Shown: positions 1 through 7,169, counted from the stretch's first letter. The stretch is DNA of 8,019 bases from Lachnospiraceae bacterium (GCA_017553665.1 JAFZKM010000221.1:1-8019), one strand, 5' to 3'. A program made the numbers and translations. Notes: generated by a model not told the origin, from the sequence alone.

Positions 1-872
1 AATGTATTGTAGTCCGAGCGTATGGAATTGCAGGCCAGGAGAGCGCAGTCAAAACGCTTGGTGTGCTCGGGATTCAGATGAGCGTTGGGATATATGCCGA
101 TGTTGATCCTGGTATCGGCGTCCTTTACGAGCCCGGATATGCCGTCAACGAGAGACTGTCTGAGAGTCTCCGCGTCGTCCGAGTGAGTGACGTACATATA
201 GAATCTGTCCGCCGCGTTCCTGCAGGCGATGCCCTGCCTGATGCTCACGCAGTTTCTGATCGCTTCGCCAAGGGCCTTTAAGACCTCGTTTCCGTAGTTT
301 CTTCCGTTCATCTCGTTCAGGATATGGAAACGGCTGATATTTACTGCTACGGCATCCATGGGACGGTCCGGATAATATTTGTCGATGACCTGGACATACT
401 CGCTGAAATACTCCTTGTTAAAGAGACCGGTCAGCGAATCCGTCTGGGTCGCGTTTAAGATATTTACGCTGTCATAAAGGCGTATGATGCGGTTTATCCT
501 TGCAAGGATGACCTCCGGAACATCATACGGTTTTGAGATGAAGTCGGCGGCTCCCATGTTCAGTGTTTCGACTTCGGCTTCCTTCTCGGAGGTAAGCACG
601 ATAACCGGAATGCGGTTAAGCGTATCGTCAGCTTTCAGAATAGCCATCAGCTCATATCCGTCCAGTCTGGGCATGAGAAGATCGAGGAGGATGAGAGAGA
701 GCGTGTTTTTGTTGGCCTTGATGATCTCAAGGGCTTCCGCTCCGTCTGCCGCCTGCAGGACTTCGTATTTTTCGGATATTATTTTTTCAAGGAGTCTGCG
801 GTTTATGAGTTCGTCATCTACCACAAGAACGCGTTTCTTCAAACGCAGTCTGTTCTCTAACACTCTTTCCAT
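1..872 (-). CDS. Response regulator with degenerate GGDEF domain (5' part; continues beyond left edge)
   Basis: The first 290 codons are present, starting at the ATG at 872; the rest lies outside the window. Residues 13-130 form a CheY-like receiver: acidic pair D19/D20, phospho-acceptor D64 in LLLDLLMPRLDGYE, switch residue T94 and invariant K114 followed by proline. A GGDEF-family domain begins at DSLTGLFNKEYF (145-156). Its active site is not canonical: the signature reads AADRF (220-224) instead of GGDEF, and the usual metal-binding aspartate before it is N178 in AVNISRFH. It is therefore probably not an active diguanylate cyclase and may serve as a regulatory or binding domain. In such proteins an EAL phosphodiesterase domain often follows; that is inference, as the C-terminus is not visible. 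The start is supported by AAGGA (878-882), five bases upstream. The gene is divergent from the permease-kinase gene, whose phosphorylated partner it could be. Confidence 0.9.
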   Translation of the reverse strand, partial: MERVLENRLRLKKRVLVVDDELINRRLLEKIISEKYEVLQAADGAEALEIIKANKNTLSLILLDLLMPRLDGYELMAILKADDTLNRIPVIVLTSEKEAEVETLNMGAADFISKPYDVPEVILARINRIIRLYDSVNILNATQTDSLTGLFNKEYFSEYVQVIDKYYPDRPMDAVAVNISRFHILNEMNGRNYGNEVLKALGEAIRNCVSIRQGIACRNAADRFYMYVTHSDDAETLRQSLVDGISGLVKDADTRINIGIYPNAHLNPEHTKRFDCALLACNSIRSDYNT

Positions 873-877
873 GGGAT

Positions 878-882
878 TCCTT
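878..882 (-). promoter_or_regulatory. Shine-Dalgarno site of the receiver-GGDEF gene
   Basis: The minus strand reads AAGGA five bases before the ATG at 872, which fixes the start of the receiver-GGDEF protein. Confidence 0.7.
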
Positions 883-905
883 TCCGAAACAATGCCTTTA
901 TCCGT

Positions 906-931
906 GATCGGGCCGCTGTCCGGCCCGGATC
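906..931 (-). promoter_or_regulatory. GC-rich hairpin in the leader of the receiver-GGDEF gene
   Basis: A near-perfect inverted repeat: GGGCCG (910-915) and CGGCCC (921-926) flank a five-base loop, and outer GATC arms (906-909 and 928-931) extend the stem past one bulged base at 927. It lies between the predicted transcription start (about 942) and the Shine-Dalgarno site. No T-run follows on either strand, so it is not an intrinsic terminator. It may stabilise the mRNA, affect ribosome access or be an operator; the role is unknown. Confidence 0.5.
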
Positions 932-934
932 GCT

Positions 935-963
935 TTGCTTACATGCAGATTATAAGGTATAAT
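935..963 (+). promoter_or_regulatory. Predicted sigma-A promoter P1 towards the permease-kinase gene
   Basis: TTGCTT (935-940) and a perfect TATAAT (958-963) are separated by 17 bases, the ideal sigma-A spacing. It would give a leader of about 120 bases for the gene at 1089. It overlaps the opposing promoter at 949-977, so the two could not easily be occupied by RNA polymerase together. Confidence 0.55.
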
Positions 964-977
964 TGCGCGATTCACAA
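949..977 (-). promoter_or_regulatory. Predicted sigma-A promoter of the receiver-GGDEF gene
   Basis: On the minus strand TTGTGA (977-972) is followed after exactly 17 bases by a perfect TATAAT (954-949). Transcription would start near 942, giving a leader of about 70 bases that contains the GC-rich hairpin at 906-931. The -10 falls inside the spacer of the opposing plus-strand promoter P1. Confidence 0.6.
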
Positions 978-1007
978 GATTATCTTCCGTATTTCGATGT
1001 AAAAAAG

Positions 1008-1036
1008 TTGTCATTTCGGTTTTGTGTGTGTAAAAT
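1008..1036 (+). promoter_or_regulatory. Predicted sigma-A promoter P2 of the permease-kinase gene
   Basis: TTGTCA (1008-1013), a 17-base spacer and TAAAAT (1031-1036) form a good sigma-A promoter about 50 bases before the ATG at 1089. It resembles the predicted promoter of the YesM-type kinase gene (7170-7198): both read TTGTYA, 17 bases, TAAAATRAT, with GTG just before the -10. Confidence 0.6.
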
Positions 1037-1088
1037 GATAGTGTAAATCCGTTGTCAGCTTTCATCTGGACCATCAGATCATAATAAT

Positions 1089-3926
1089 ATGAGTATGAAA
1101 AATAGTGAGAAAATTAATAACGGCTCCCGCGTCGACACATTCTACCTTTGGGCCCTTTCATTGGGACTTGCTGTCGGATGGGGAGCTTTTGTAATGCCCG
1201 GATCGACGTTCTTTCCGCTTGCCGGCCCTATAGGAACCATAATAGACTTTGCTTTGGGCGGAGTGATCATGATCGCGATCGCGGCGTGCTTCAGGCACAT
1301 GCTCGTGCAATATCCCCACAGCGGCGGAGCGTACGCGTTTACTAGAGAGATGCTGGGATTTGACCATGCTTTCCTTGCGTCCTGGGCGCTGATCCTGGCC
1401 TATATGTCTATCCTCTGGGCGAATTCCACGGCATTCATACTTATCGGCAGATACCTTGCTGCGCCCTATATTCAGTGGGGGTTCCATTATACCGTGGCAG
1501 GATATGACGTATATCTGAGCGAGATACTGATCACGATCGTCCTGCTTGCCCTGTTCGCGTTCATCGCGGTAAGGGACCACAGGGGCGGACGTGTGGTATA
1601 TATCGTATTGTCCGCGTTTGTACTCGTCGCCGCGGCGATACTGTTCTTCGGAGGTCTGGGTTCCGCGAAGAGCATCGACAATTACGCGCCGGCATTCGCA
1701 GATACTTCTTTTACGCCGGTACTCCAGATCCTCAATATCATTATTTTCGCGCCCTGGGCGTATGTAGGCTTTGAGGGCATCAGCCATGCGAGCGGCGTGT
1801 CGGAAGTAAAGCCCAAAAAGTATTTCGGGATCATGGCGGCTTCCCTGATCAGCGCGGCTCTGATATATATACTTATGTCGGGTGTATCGCTGGTATCGAT
1901 ACCCGAAGAGTATGCGTCATGGGTGGATTATATCGGCGGAGGTACGGGCGGCGCCGTTATCCAGCGCTTCCCCGTTTATTACAGCGTTACCGCGACGCTC
2001 GGGAAGACCGGTATTTTCATACTTATCGTGGCGATGTTCGCGGCTCTGTCCACAAGCCTGATCGGCTATTACAGGATCCTCGCGAATCTGCTTTCTTCGA
2101 TGGCTGAAGACGGGCTTCTGCCCGAGGTATTTACGAAAAAGAATAAATACGGCATCCATTACGCCGCGGTAAAGGCCGTAATGGTGATCTCGATGATCAT
2201 ACCTTTACTCGGCCGCGTTACGATCAGCTGGATCATCGACATTACTACGATCAGCGTGTCGATAGTTTATTGCTATGTCTCTATCTGCACTTTCATTTCG
2301 GCGCGGAAGAACGGAAGCATCAAATATAAATGCCTTGGAATCTTCGGCATCTTAGTGTCGGTGCTGTTTTTCGTTTTCCCGATCATACCGAATCCGTTCA
2401 TGGAGAATTCGCTGTCCACCAAATCTTACATCCTGCTCGTGGGTTGGAGTATGCTCGGACTGATATTTTACTGGCTTATGTTCAGGAGGGATAAGCAGAA
2501 CCGCTTCGGGCATTCGATGATCATGTGGATGCTGATGCTGTTCCTGATACTTTTTACATCGCTGATCTGGTTCCAGCAAAGCGTGATGACGCATGACGAT
2601 CTGACCACTCCCGCCGCGCGCACTGCGATCGAGCGGTATACGCTGGTTGAGGCCGTGCTGATAGTTTCCGCGTTGGTGATCATGTACAGCATATTTACGA
2701 TCATGCGCAAGAGGACCATGGAATCGAACGTTCTCAGGATACAGGCGGAAGAGCGAAATAAGGCGAAGTCAATGTTCCTTTCGAACATGTCGCACGATAT
2801 CCGCACGCCCATGAACGCGATAATCGGATATACCGCGCTCGCGAGGGATCCCGGAGCAAGTTTTGACGAGGTAAAAGAATACCTTGGGAAGATAGATGCT
2901 TCCGGCAATCATTTGCTCGAACTGATCAATGACATTCTCGAGATGAGCAGTATCGAGGCGGGAAAGCGGAAGCTGAACGAGAGCGTGACAGATATCAGAA
3001 AACTTATCCTCGATGCAGGAGACATATTCAGGCAGCAGATGGAAGCGAAGCATATAGCTTTTACCGTGGAAGCGGATGTTAAGGACCGTTTTGTACTTTG
3101 CGACAAGGCAAGGATGAACCGGGTGCTGCTGAACCTTATAGGCAACGCGTATAAGTTTACTCCGGGAAACGGGCGCGTGAGCGTTTCCGTCGAGCAGGAA
3201 GGGCTGCCTGATCCCGAAAACAAGGCTGATTATGTCATAAAAGTAAAAGACAACGGCATCGGAATGTCGGAAGAATTCGCGAAGCATGTGTTTGACGCAT
3301 TTGAAAGAGAGAGCAATTCCGCAGTCAGCAGCATAGAGGGAACCGGTCTCGGAATGTCGATAACAAAGGGTATTATCGATATGATGGGCGGCAATATCAC
3401 CGTAGATTCAAAGAAGAACGCGGGAACGGAGTTTACGATAGAGGCGGCATTCAAAGTTGTCGATGAGTCCGAAGCCGGGAGCGCAGCGCAGAGTTCTTCC
3501 ACGGATGCGGCAAAAGCGGGTTCGGCACTGTCCGAAGCGCCGTTTAAGGGACGCAGGGTGCTTCTCGTCGACGATATGGAGATCAACCGGGAGATGGCGA
3601 AGAAGATACTGCTAAAGCTCGGATTTGAAGTCGAGACCGCAGGCAACGGCAGAGAAGCCCTGGATGCGGTAACCCGGTCTGATCCCGGCGCGTTTGACAT
3701 CATCCTGATGGATATTCAGATGCCCGAGATGAACGGCTATGAGGCTACCGCGAAGATCAGGAGCCTAGAAGATGAGAAAAAAGCTTCGCTGCCGATAATC
3801 GCGCTTACCGCGAACGCTTTCGAATCAGACATAAAAGCGGCGGAAGAAGCGGGGATGAACGGACACATCGCGAAGCCTCTGAATATTACCGAAATGGTAA
3901 ATGAGATCAAAAAGCAGCTGAACTGA
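1089..3926 (+). CDS. APC-type amino acid permease fused to a hybrid histidine kinase (permease-HisKA-HATPase-receiver)
   Basis: This 945-residue protein joins a transporter-like membrane domain to a hybrid kinase. Residues about 16-465 show 12 hydrophobic segments and APC-superfamily signatures: VGWGAFVMPG in TM1 (29-38), YPHSGGAYAFTREMLG after TM2 (75-90), and WAYVGFEG plus SEVKPKK around TM6 (223-244). Two further helices (about 475-495 and 518-538) flank a short external loop, so 14 helices put both ends in the cytoplasm. A short linker with no obvious PAS or HAMP leads to HisKA (H569 in SHDIRTPMN, with D570 and T573 of the phosphatase motif), HATPase_c (N686, DNGIGM 721-726, GTGLGM 751-756), a Ser/Ala-rich linker (about 795-820) and a receiver (D828/D829, D875, T907, K929). 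All catalytic residues are present. The permease part probably senses, and perhaps transports, an amino acid or related solute; the substrate cannot be told. The start is the first ATG, with a second at 1095, but neither has a good Shine-Dalgarno site. The final phosphate acceptor (an Hpt protein or regulator) is not identified. Confidence 0.93.
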   Translation: MSMKNSEKINNGSRVDTFYLWALSLGLAVGWGAFVMPGSTFFPLAGPIGTIIDFALGGVIMIAIAACFRHMLVQYPHSGGAYAFTREMLGFDHAFLASWALILAYMSILWANSTAFILIGRYLAAPYIQWGFHYTVAGYDVYLSEILITIVLLALFAFIAVRDHRGGRVVYIVLSAFVLVAAAILFFGGLGSAKSIDNYAPAFADTSFTPVLQILNIIIFAPWAYVGFEGISHASGVSEVKPKKYFGIMAASLISAALIYILMSGVSLVSIPEEYASWVDYIGGGTGGAVIQRFPVYYSVTATLGKTGIFILIVAMFAALSTSLIGYYRILANLLSSMAEDGLLPEVFTKKNKYGIHYAAVKAVMVISMIIPLLGRVTISWIIDITTISVSIVYCYVSICTFISARKNGSIKYKCLGIFGILVSVLFFVFPIIPNPFMENSLSTKSYILLVGWSMLGLIFYWLMFRRDKQNRFGHSMIMWMLMLFLILFTSLIWFQQSVMTHDDLTTPAARTAIERYTLVEAVLIVSALVIMYSIFTIMRKRTMESNVLRIQAEERNKAKSMFLSNMSHDIRTPMNAIIGYTALARDPGASFDEVKEYLGKIDASGNHLLELINDILEMSSIEAGKRKLNESVTDIRKLILDAGDIFRQQMEAKHIAFTVEADVKDRFVLCDKARMNRVLLNLIGNAYKFTPGNGRVSVSVEQEGLPDPENKADYVIKVKDNGIGMSEEFAKHVFDAFERESNSAVSSIEGTGLGMSITKGIIDMMGGNITVDSKKNAGTEFTIEAAFKVVDESEAGSAAQSSSTDAAKAGSALSEAPFKGRRVLLVDDMEINREMAKKILLKLGFEVETAGNGREALDAVTRSDPGAFDIILMDIQMPEMNGYEATAKIRSLEDEKKASLPIIALTANAFESDIKAAEEAGMNGHIAKPLNITEMVNEIKKQLN

Positions 3927-3933
3927 ATCATTG

Positions 3934-3961
3934 GCCTGTGCCCCGGCGGCGCAGGCTTTTT
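3934..3961 (+). terminator. Rho-independent terminator of the permease-kinase gene
   Basis: GCCTGTGCC (3934-3942) pairs with GGCGCAGGC (3948-3956) in a 9-bp stem with one G-U pair and a five-base loop, followed by TTTTT (3957-3961). It begins eight bases after the stop codon. On the minus strand the hairpin sits just after the AraC-type regulator's stop but has no following T-run, so it should work best in the plus direction. Confidence 0.85.
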
Positions 3962-5541
3962 CAGTGAGGACGGTCAAGATACTCGGTCGGAGCGATGCCT
4001 TCGACCTTTTTAAATACCTTGCTGAAATAAAAGGCGCTTTCGTAGCCGAGCATGTCTGCGACCTCGTAGACCTTGTAGCGGCCCGTGGAGAGGAGCTCCT
4101 TGCTTTCGCGGATCTTGCATGAATTGACATATTCCGAGAACCCTAAGTCGCTGTATTTGCCGAAGAGCTGGCTCAGATAATTGGGACTGATACCGAAAGC
4201 CGCCGCGACCTTGTCGAGAACGAGACGTTCGCGTATGTGCTCGGAAATGTATTTTTTAACATTGCTCACGATATGATTCTTATGGTCGTTCCTGCGCTCG
4301 TCAAAGACCGCGCATATGCCGTCGCCGAACTGTGAGAGCCAGCTGACGATCTGTTCCACATTCTTCCGGTGATAGAGCGAACGGTATCCGTCCGGGCTGT
4401 CCGCGAAGATGCCTGAGAGCAGTTCTTCGGCGTCGGGGATCAAAGATATCGCGAGGTAAAGGATGTTTGAAGCGGCGTCGAGTGCCTGCACATATCCGCC
4501 GGGATGCTCGGAGAACAGGGAGCAGAGGCCGGAAATGAGCTTTCTGAGCTCACCGGAATCGTATTCTTCAAAGGCCTTAGTCAGCGAATTCTTGAAGATA
4601 CTCATATTGAACGAGCTGTGCGCGAGTGAATCCGCAGAAAGACCGTCAAAGCTGACAATGGGAGTCCCGTTGTCAGCCTGAACAAGAGCCATTCTCGCGC
4701 TGCGGTAGGATTCGCCGATGGACAGAGGCGCTGCCTCACGGGTGCCGATGCCGCAGGTAAAACCGACTTTATAATACTTGAATACGGTCTCACCGATCGA
4801 GGAGAGTATTCCGTAAAGCCTGCCGCTGTCGGCGTCACCGCAGAATATGAGAGCAAAATGCCGCATGTCCAGCGCGACACAGTATGCGGGCATATATTTC
4901 TCGGAAAGCTCGCCTATCATGCTGAGCGCGGAGCTGTACACGGAGAGCTGGCGGTCATAAGGCATGGTGTCCGCGTCGGGAGAACTGAGCGTTCCGGCAC
5001 AGCAGGTATATGCGGTGGAGTCAAATGAAAGCCCCAGCTCTTTGCTTTCAAGGATGAACTGATCGCTTGTCTCAAAGAGGTTGTTCAGAAGCCTGATAAA
5101 GAATTTTTCACGCAGAGGCGCAGCGAGAGTCTGCTCGCCCGTCTGCATGGCCCTGATCTTGCGTATATCCTCGATCACGCGCATAACGGCCTCTTCGAGC
5201 AGGGCGGGAGAGAGCTCGAGCTTTACAAGATAGTCCGATACGCCGTAAACGATCGCCTGACGCGCAAGCTGGAACTCCTCATAGCTGGTCAGGAAGATGA
5301 AATGCGGATCGCGTTCGCCGTAACGCTCGCGGCAGAGGCGCACAAGTTCAAGCCCGTCGATGACGGGCATTTTGATATCGGTAACAACTATGTCCGGATG
5401 CTTTTCCTCGATGATGTCGAGCGCGATGCGTCCGTTTGCGGCGGTACCGATCACCTCGATATCAAGCTTGTTCCAGTTCAGCATCGAACGGACTCCGACC
5501 TGTACGAGAGGCTCATCGTCCACGATAAGAAGCTTATACAT
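3961..5541 (-). CDS. YesN-type response regulator: receiver plus AraC-family DNA-binding domain
   Basis: With the start chosen here the protein has 526 residues, typical of the YesN class. The N-terminal receiver (about 1-125) carries D8/D9, phospho-acceptor D55 in VVTDIKMPVIDG, T85 and K107; the lysine is followed by Leu, not the usual Pro. The middle region (about 170-300) contains KVGFTCGIGTREAAP and then SIGESYRSARMALVQA, resembling the catalytically inactive GGDEF-like domains of CdaR/YesN regulators. The last ~100 residues form an AraC double helix-turn-helix: LDKVAAAFGISPNYLSQLF, then YEVADMLGYESAFYFSKVFKK and GIAPTEYL. A GTG at 5550 would add three residues but overlaps the Shine-Dalgarno site; ATG 5541 lies eight bases after AGGAG (5554-5550). 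It is the second gene of an operon with the sensor kinase, its presumed phosphate donor. By family precedent it activates carbohydrate uptake genes, here most likely the divergent binding-protein gene at 7380. Confidence 0.93.
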   Translation of the reverse strand: MYKLLIVDDEPLVQVGVRSMLNWNKLDIEVIGTAANGRIALDIIEEKHPDIVVTDIKMPVIDGLELVRLCRERYGERDPHFIFLTSYEEFQLARQAIVYGVSDYLVKLELSPALLEEAVMRVIEDIRKIRAMQTGEQTLAAPLREKFFIRLLNNLFETSDQFILESKELGLSFDSTAYTCCAGTLSSPDADTMPYDRQLSVYSSALSMIGELSEKYMPAYCVALDMRHFALIFCGDADSGRLYGILSSIGETVFKYYKVGFTCGIGTREAAPLSIGESYRSARMALVQADNGTPIVSFDGLSADSLAHSSFNMSIFKNSLTKAFEEYDSGELRKLISGLCSLFSEHPGGYVQALDAASNILYLAISLIPDAEELLSGIFADSPDGYRSLYHRKNVEQIVSWLSQFGDGICAVFDERRNDHKNHIVSNVKKYISEHIRERLVLDKVAAAFGISPNYLSQLFGKYSDLGFSEYVNSCKIRESKELLSTGRYKVYEVADMLGYESAFYFSKVFKKVEGIAPTEYLDRPH

Positions 5542-5549
5542 CTTTGACA

Positions 5550-5554
5550 CTCCT
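5550..5554 (-). promoter_or_regulatory. Shine-Dalgarno site of the AraC-type regulator, overlapping the kinase stop
   Basis: AGGAG on the minus strand overlaps the TAG stop of the upstream kinase gene (TAGGAG) and lies eight bases before ATG 5541. The arrangement suggests translational coupling of regulator to kinase and rules out the GTG at 5550 as start. Confidence 0.8.
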
Positions 5555-7163
5555 ATTTCCCGGCGGGGATCCGCACCGTCATGGTGGTTCCTTCGCCCTC
5601 TTTGCTTGTAATGGTAATGCCTGCCTGCTCTCCGTATTCAAACTGAAGACGGCGGTTGACATTATAGACTCCGAGCTCCCTGAAGAATTCGGATTTGGTC
5701 TCACTTCCGTTTTTCAGTATGGTTTCGGGCTTTTCGGGTGACATTCCGACTCCGTCGTCGGTCACATCTATCCGTATCAGATCATTTTCAAAACGGAGAT
5801 GCACATCGATATGTCCTGAACCCTTAGGCTCGATGCCGTGAAAGATCGCGTTTTCAACAAGAGGCTGCAGCGTGAATTTAATTATTCCGAAGTCTTCGAT
5901 CGCCGGATCGTCGACGCGGATGCTGACATCGATCGTGCCTCCGTAGCGGTAGCTCTGTATCGTGCAGTAATCGCGCAGCAGAGAGAGCTCCTCGCGGATC
6001 GGAACCTTAAGGCTTGTCCCTTTGGATAAGCTCTTCAGGAGCTTCGCCAGGGCAGTGGTCATCTCGGCTATTCCTTCCGAGCCCTGCACCGTAGCCATCC
6101 ATTTGATCGAATTAAGCGTGTTATAGATAAAATGCGGGTTTATCTGGCTCTGGAGCATTTTGTACTCGAGGTCGTTCTTCTCTTTTTCGCTCGCGATGCG
6201 GCGCCGCATGAGGATAACGCCCGCGATCGTTATCATGATCAGTACCGAGAATATCCCGAGCCACATGAAAAGCTGCTGTGAATGCAGCCTTGAAAGCGAT
6301 ATGTTTACGGAAATGCTGCAGCCGGTCATGTCAATGGGGATGGTCGCGAGTATCGTGTTCACACCGCGGAAATCGGTGACCTTCTGCACAAGAGTGTCGG
6401 ACAGAAGCGCTGCGTTGTTCACAGTTCCGTGCACGGTGAAGCCCTCTACCTCTTTGAGTGTTCCGTCCTCAAAGCAGTAGCAGTGTCCGGGAAGGTTCAG
6501 ATAGATACGGCTGTCCTCTTCGGTCTGATAGCGCTTGAAAGCGTCCGTAAAAAGCGCGGGGGACAGTTCTATGAACAGACATCCGCCGGTGGCTGAGCTG
6601 AAGCGGTAAGTAATGGGCCTGACGATCGGAAGGATCTGTATGCCGTTCCTGTAAAAGGGATCCTTGATAAAACCGGAAGAAAAATCGTAATCGTCGGCGT
6701 CGAGCAGCCTTTGGAAGAACTCCTGTGAGGGAAGCTCCTTTGAAAGATTTGCGGTCGACGAATAGGTTACGCTTACGATCTGCAGGAAATGCTCGCCGGT
6801 GACCACGGCGAGGCGGGGGATATACGATGATGAAGAATTGCTTCCGAATTCTTCGGAAATGCGGTCAAAGGTAGCGACGGACTTGACCGAGCCGGGTTCG
6901 GGATTGCTGTCGATATAGTCCGCGATGGAAGGATTCGTGCGGCAGAAGCGAACGAGACGGTAAACATTCGCAAGATCGGAATCAATACTGTCGGAAACCA
7001 GGCGCAGTGAACTCTCGGAGGAGCGGATAAGGCTGGTCTCAAGGTAATTTTGGAATACGGAATAACTCACGAAAATGATCGCCGCGCATACGACGGTCAG
7101 GACCGTGACCGTAAAAACGATTATTCTGTTTTTGCTCTTTGCGGGATGTTTATCGTTTTTCAT
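5553..7163 (-). CDS. YesM/LytS-type membrane sensor histidine kinase
   Basis: The 536-residue protein has a basic N-terminus, a first membrane helix (about 14-35), a large extracellular sensing region (about 36-297, of Cache-like size, though I cannot confirm the fold), a second helix (about 298-318) and a cytoplasmic kinase core. The core is of the His_kinase/HATPase type: phospho-acceptor H344 in QSQINPHFIYNTLNSIKW, N-box N438 in PLVENAIFHG, DDGVGM (469-474) and a diverged second glycine box around ELGVYNVNRRL. No clear HAMP domain lies between TM2 and the histidine; a short charged helix (320-335) connects them, which is unusual as most YesM kinases have HAMP. The family autophosphorylates and passes phosphate to a YesN-type regulator, encoded 11 bases downstream. 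An in-frame TAA nine bases before the ATG prevents upstream extension, and no Shine-Dalgarno site is visible. Confidence 0.93.
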   Translation of the reverse strand: MKNDKHPAKSKNRIIVFTVTVLTVVCAAIIFVSYSVFQNYLETSLIRSSESSLRLVSDSIDSDLANVYRLVRFCRTNPSIADYIDSNPEPGSVKSVATFDRISEEFGSNSSSSYIPRLAVVTGEHFLQIVSVTYSSTANLSKELPSQEFFQRLLDADDYDFSSGFIKDPFYRNGIQILPIVRPITYRFSSATGGCLFIELSPALFTDAFKRYQTEEDSRIYLNLPGHCYCFEDGTLKEVEGFTVHGTVNNAALLSDTLVQKVTDFRGVNTILATIPIDMTGCSISVNISLSRLHSQQLFMWLGIFSVLIMITIAGVILMRRRIASEKEKNDLEYKMLQSQINPHFIYNTLNSIKWMATVQGSEGIAEMTTALAKLLKSLSKGTSLKVPIREELSLLRDYCTIQSYRYGGTIDVSIRVDDPAIEDFGIIKFTLQPLVENAIFHGIEPKGSGHIDVHLRFENDLIRIDVTDDGVGMSPEKPETILKNGSETKSEFFRELGVYNVNRRLQFEYGEQAGITITSKEGEGTTMTVRIPAGK

Positions 7164-7169
7164 GCGATT

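Noticed and set aside
906..931. Intrinsic terminator at the GC-rich hairpin
   Set aside because: No T-run follows on either strand.
873..942. c-di-GMP riboswitch in the leader of the receiver-GGDEF gene
   Set aside because: The leader is too short and lacks the conserved GEMM core; only one hairpin is present.
484..1002. Plus-strand open frame of 172 codons with Ser/Phe/Arg-rich protein
   Set aside because: It is the complement of the receiver-GGDEF gene, whose receiver residues are intact on the minus strand.
1007..1057. GTTGTCA direct repeat (1007-1013 and 1051-1057), 44 bases apart
   Set aside because: Seven bases only, and the first copy is explained by the -35 of P2; chance is a sufficient explanation.
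1158..1787. Minus-strand open frame of 209 codons opposite the permease domain
   Set aside because: Its protein is rich in Arg, Tyr and charged residues with no domain pattern, as expected of the complement of membrane-helix codons.
2769..3287. Minus-strand open frame of 172 codons inside the kinase region
   Set aside because: It is antisense to HisKA/HATPase codons with clear catalytic motifs, and its translation shows no domain or ribosome site.
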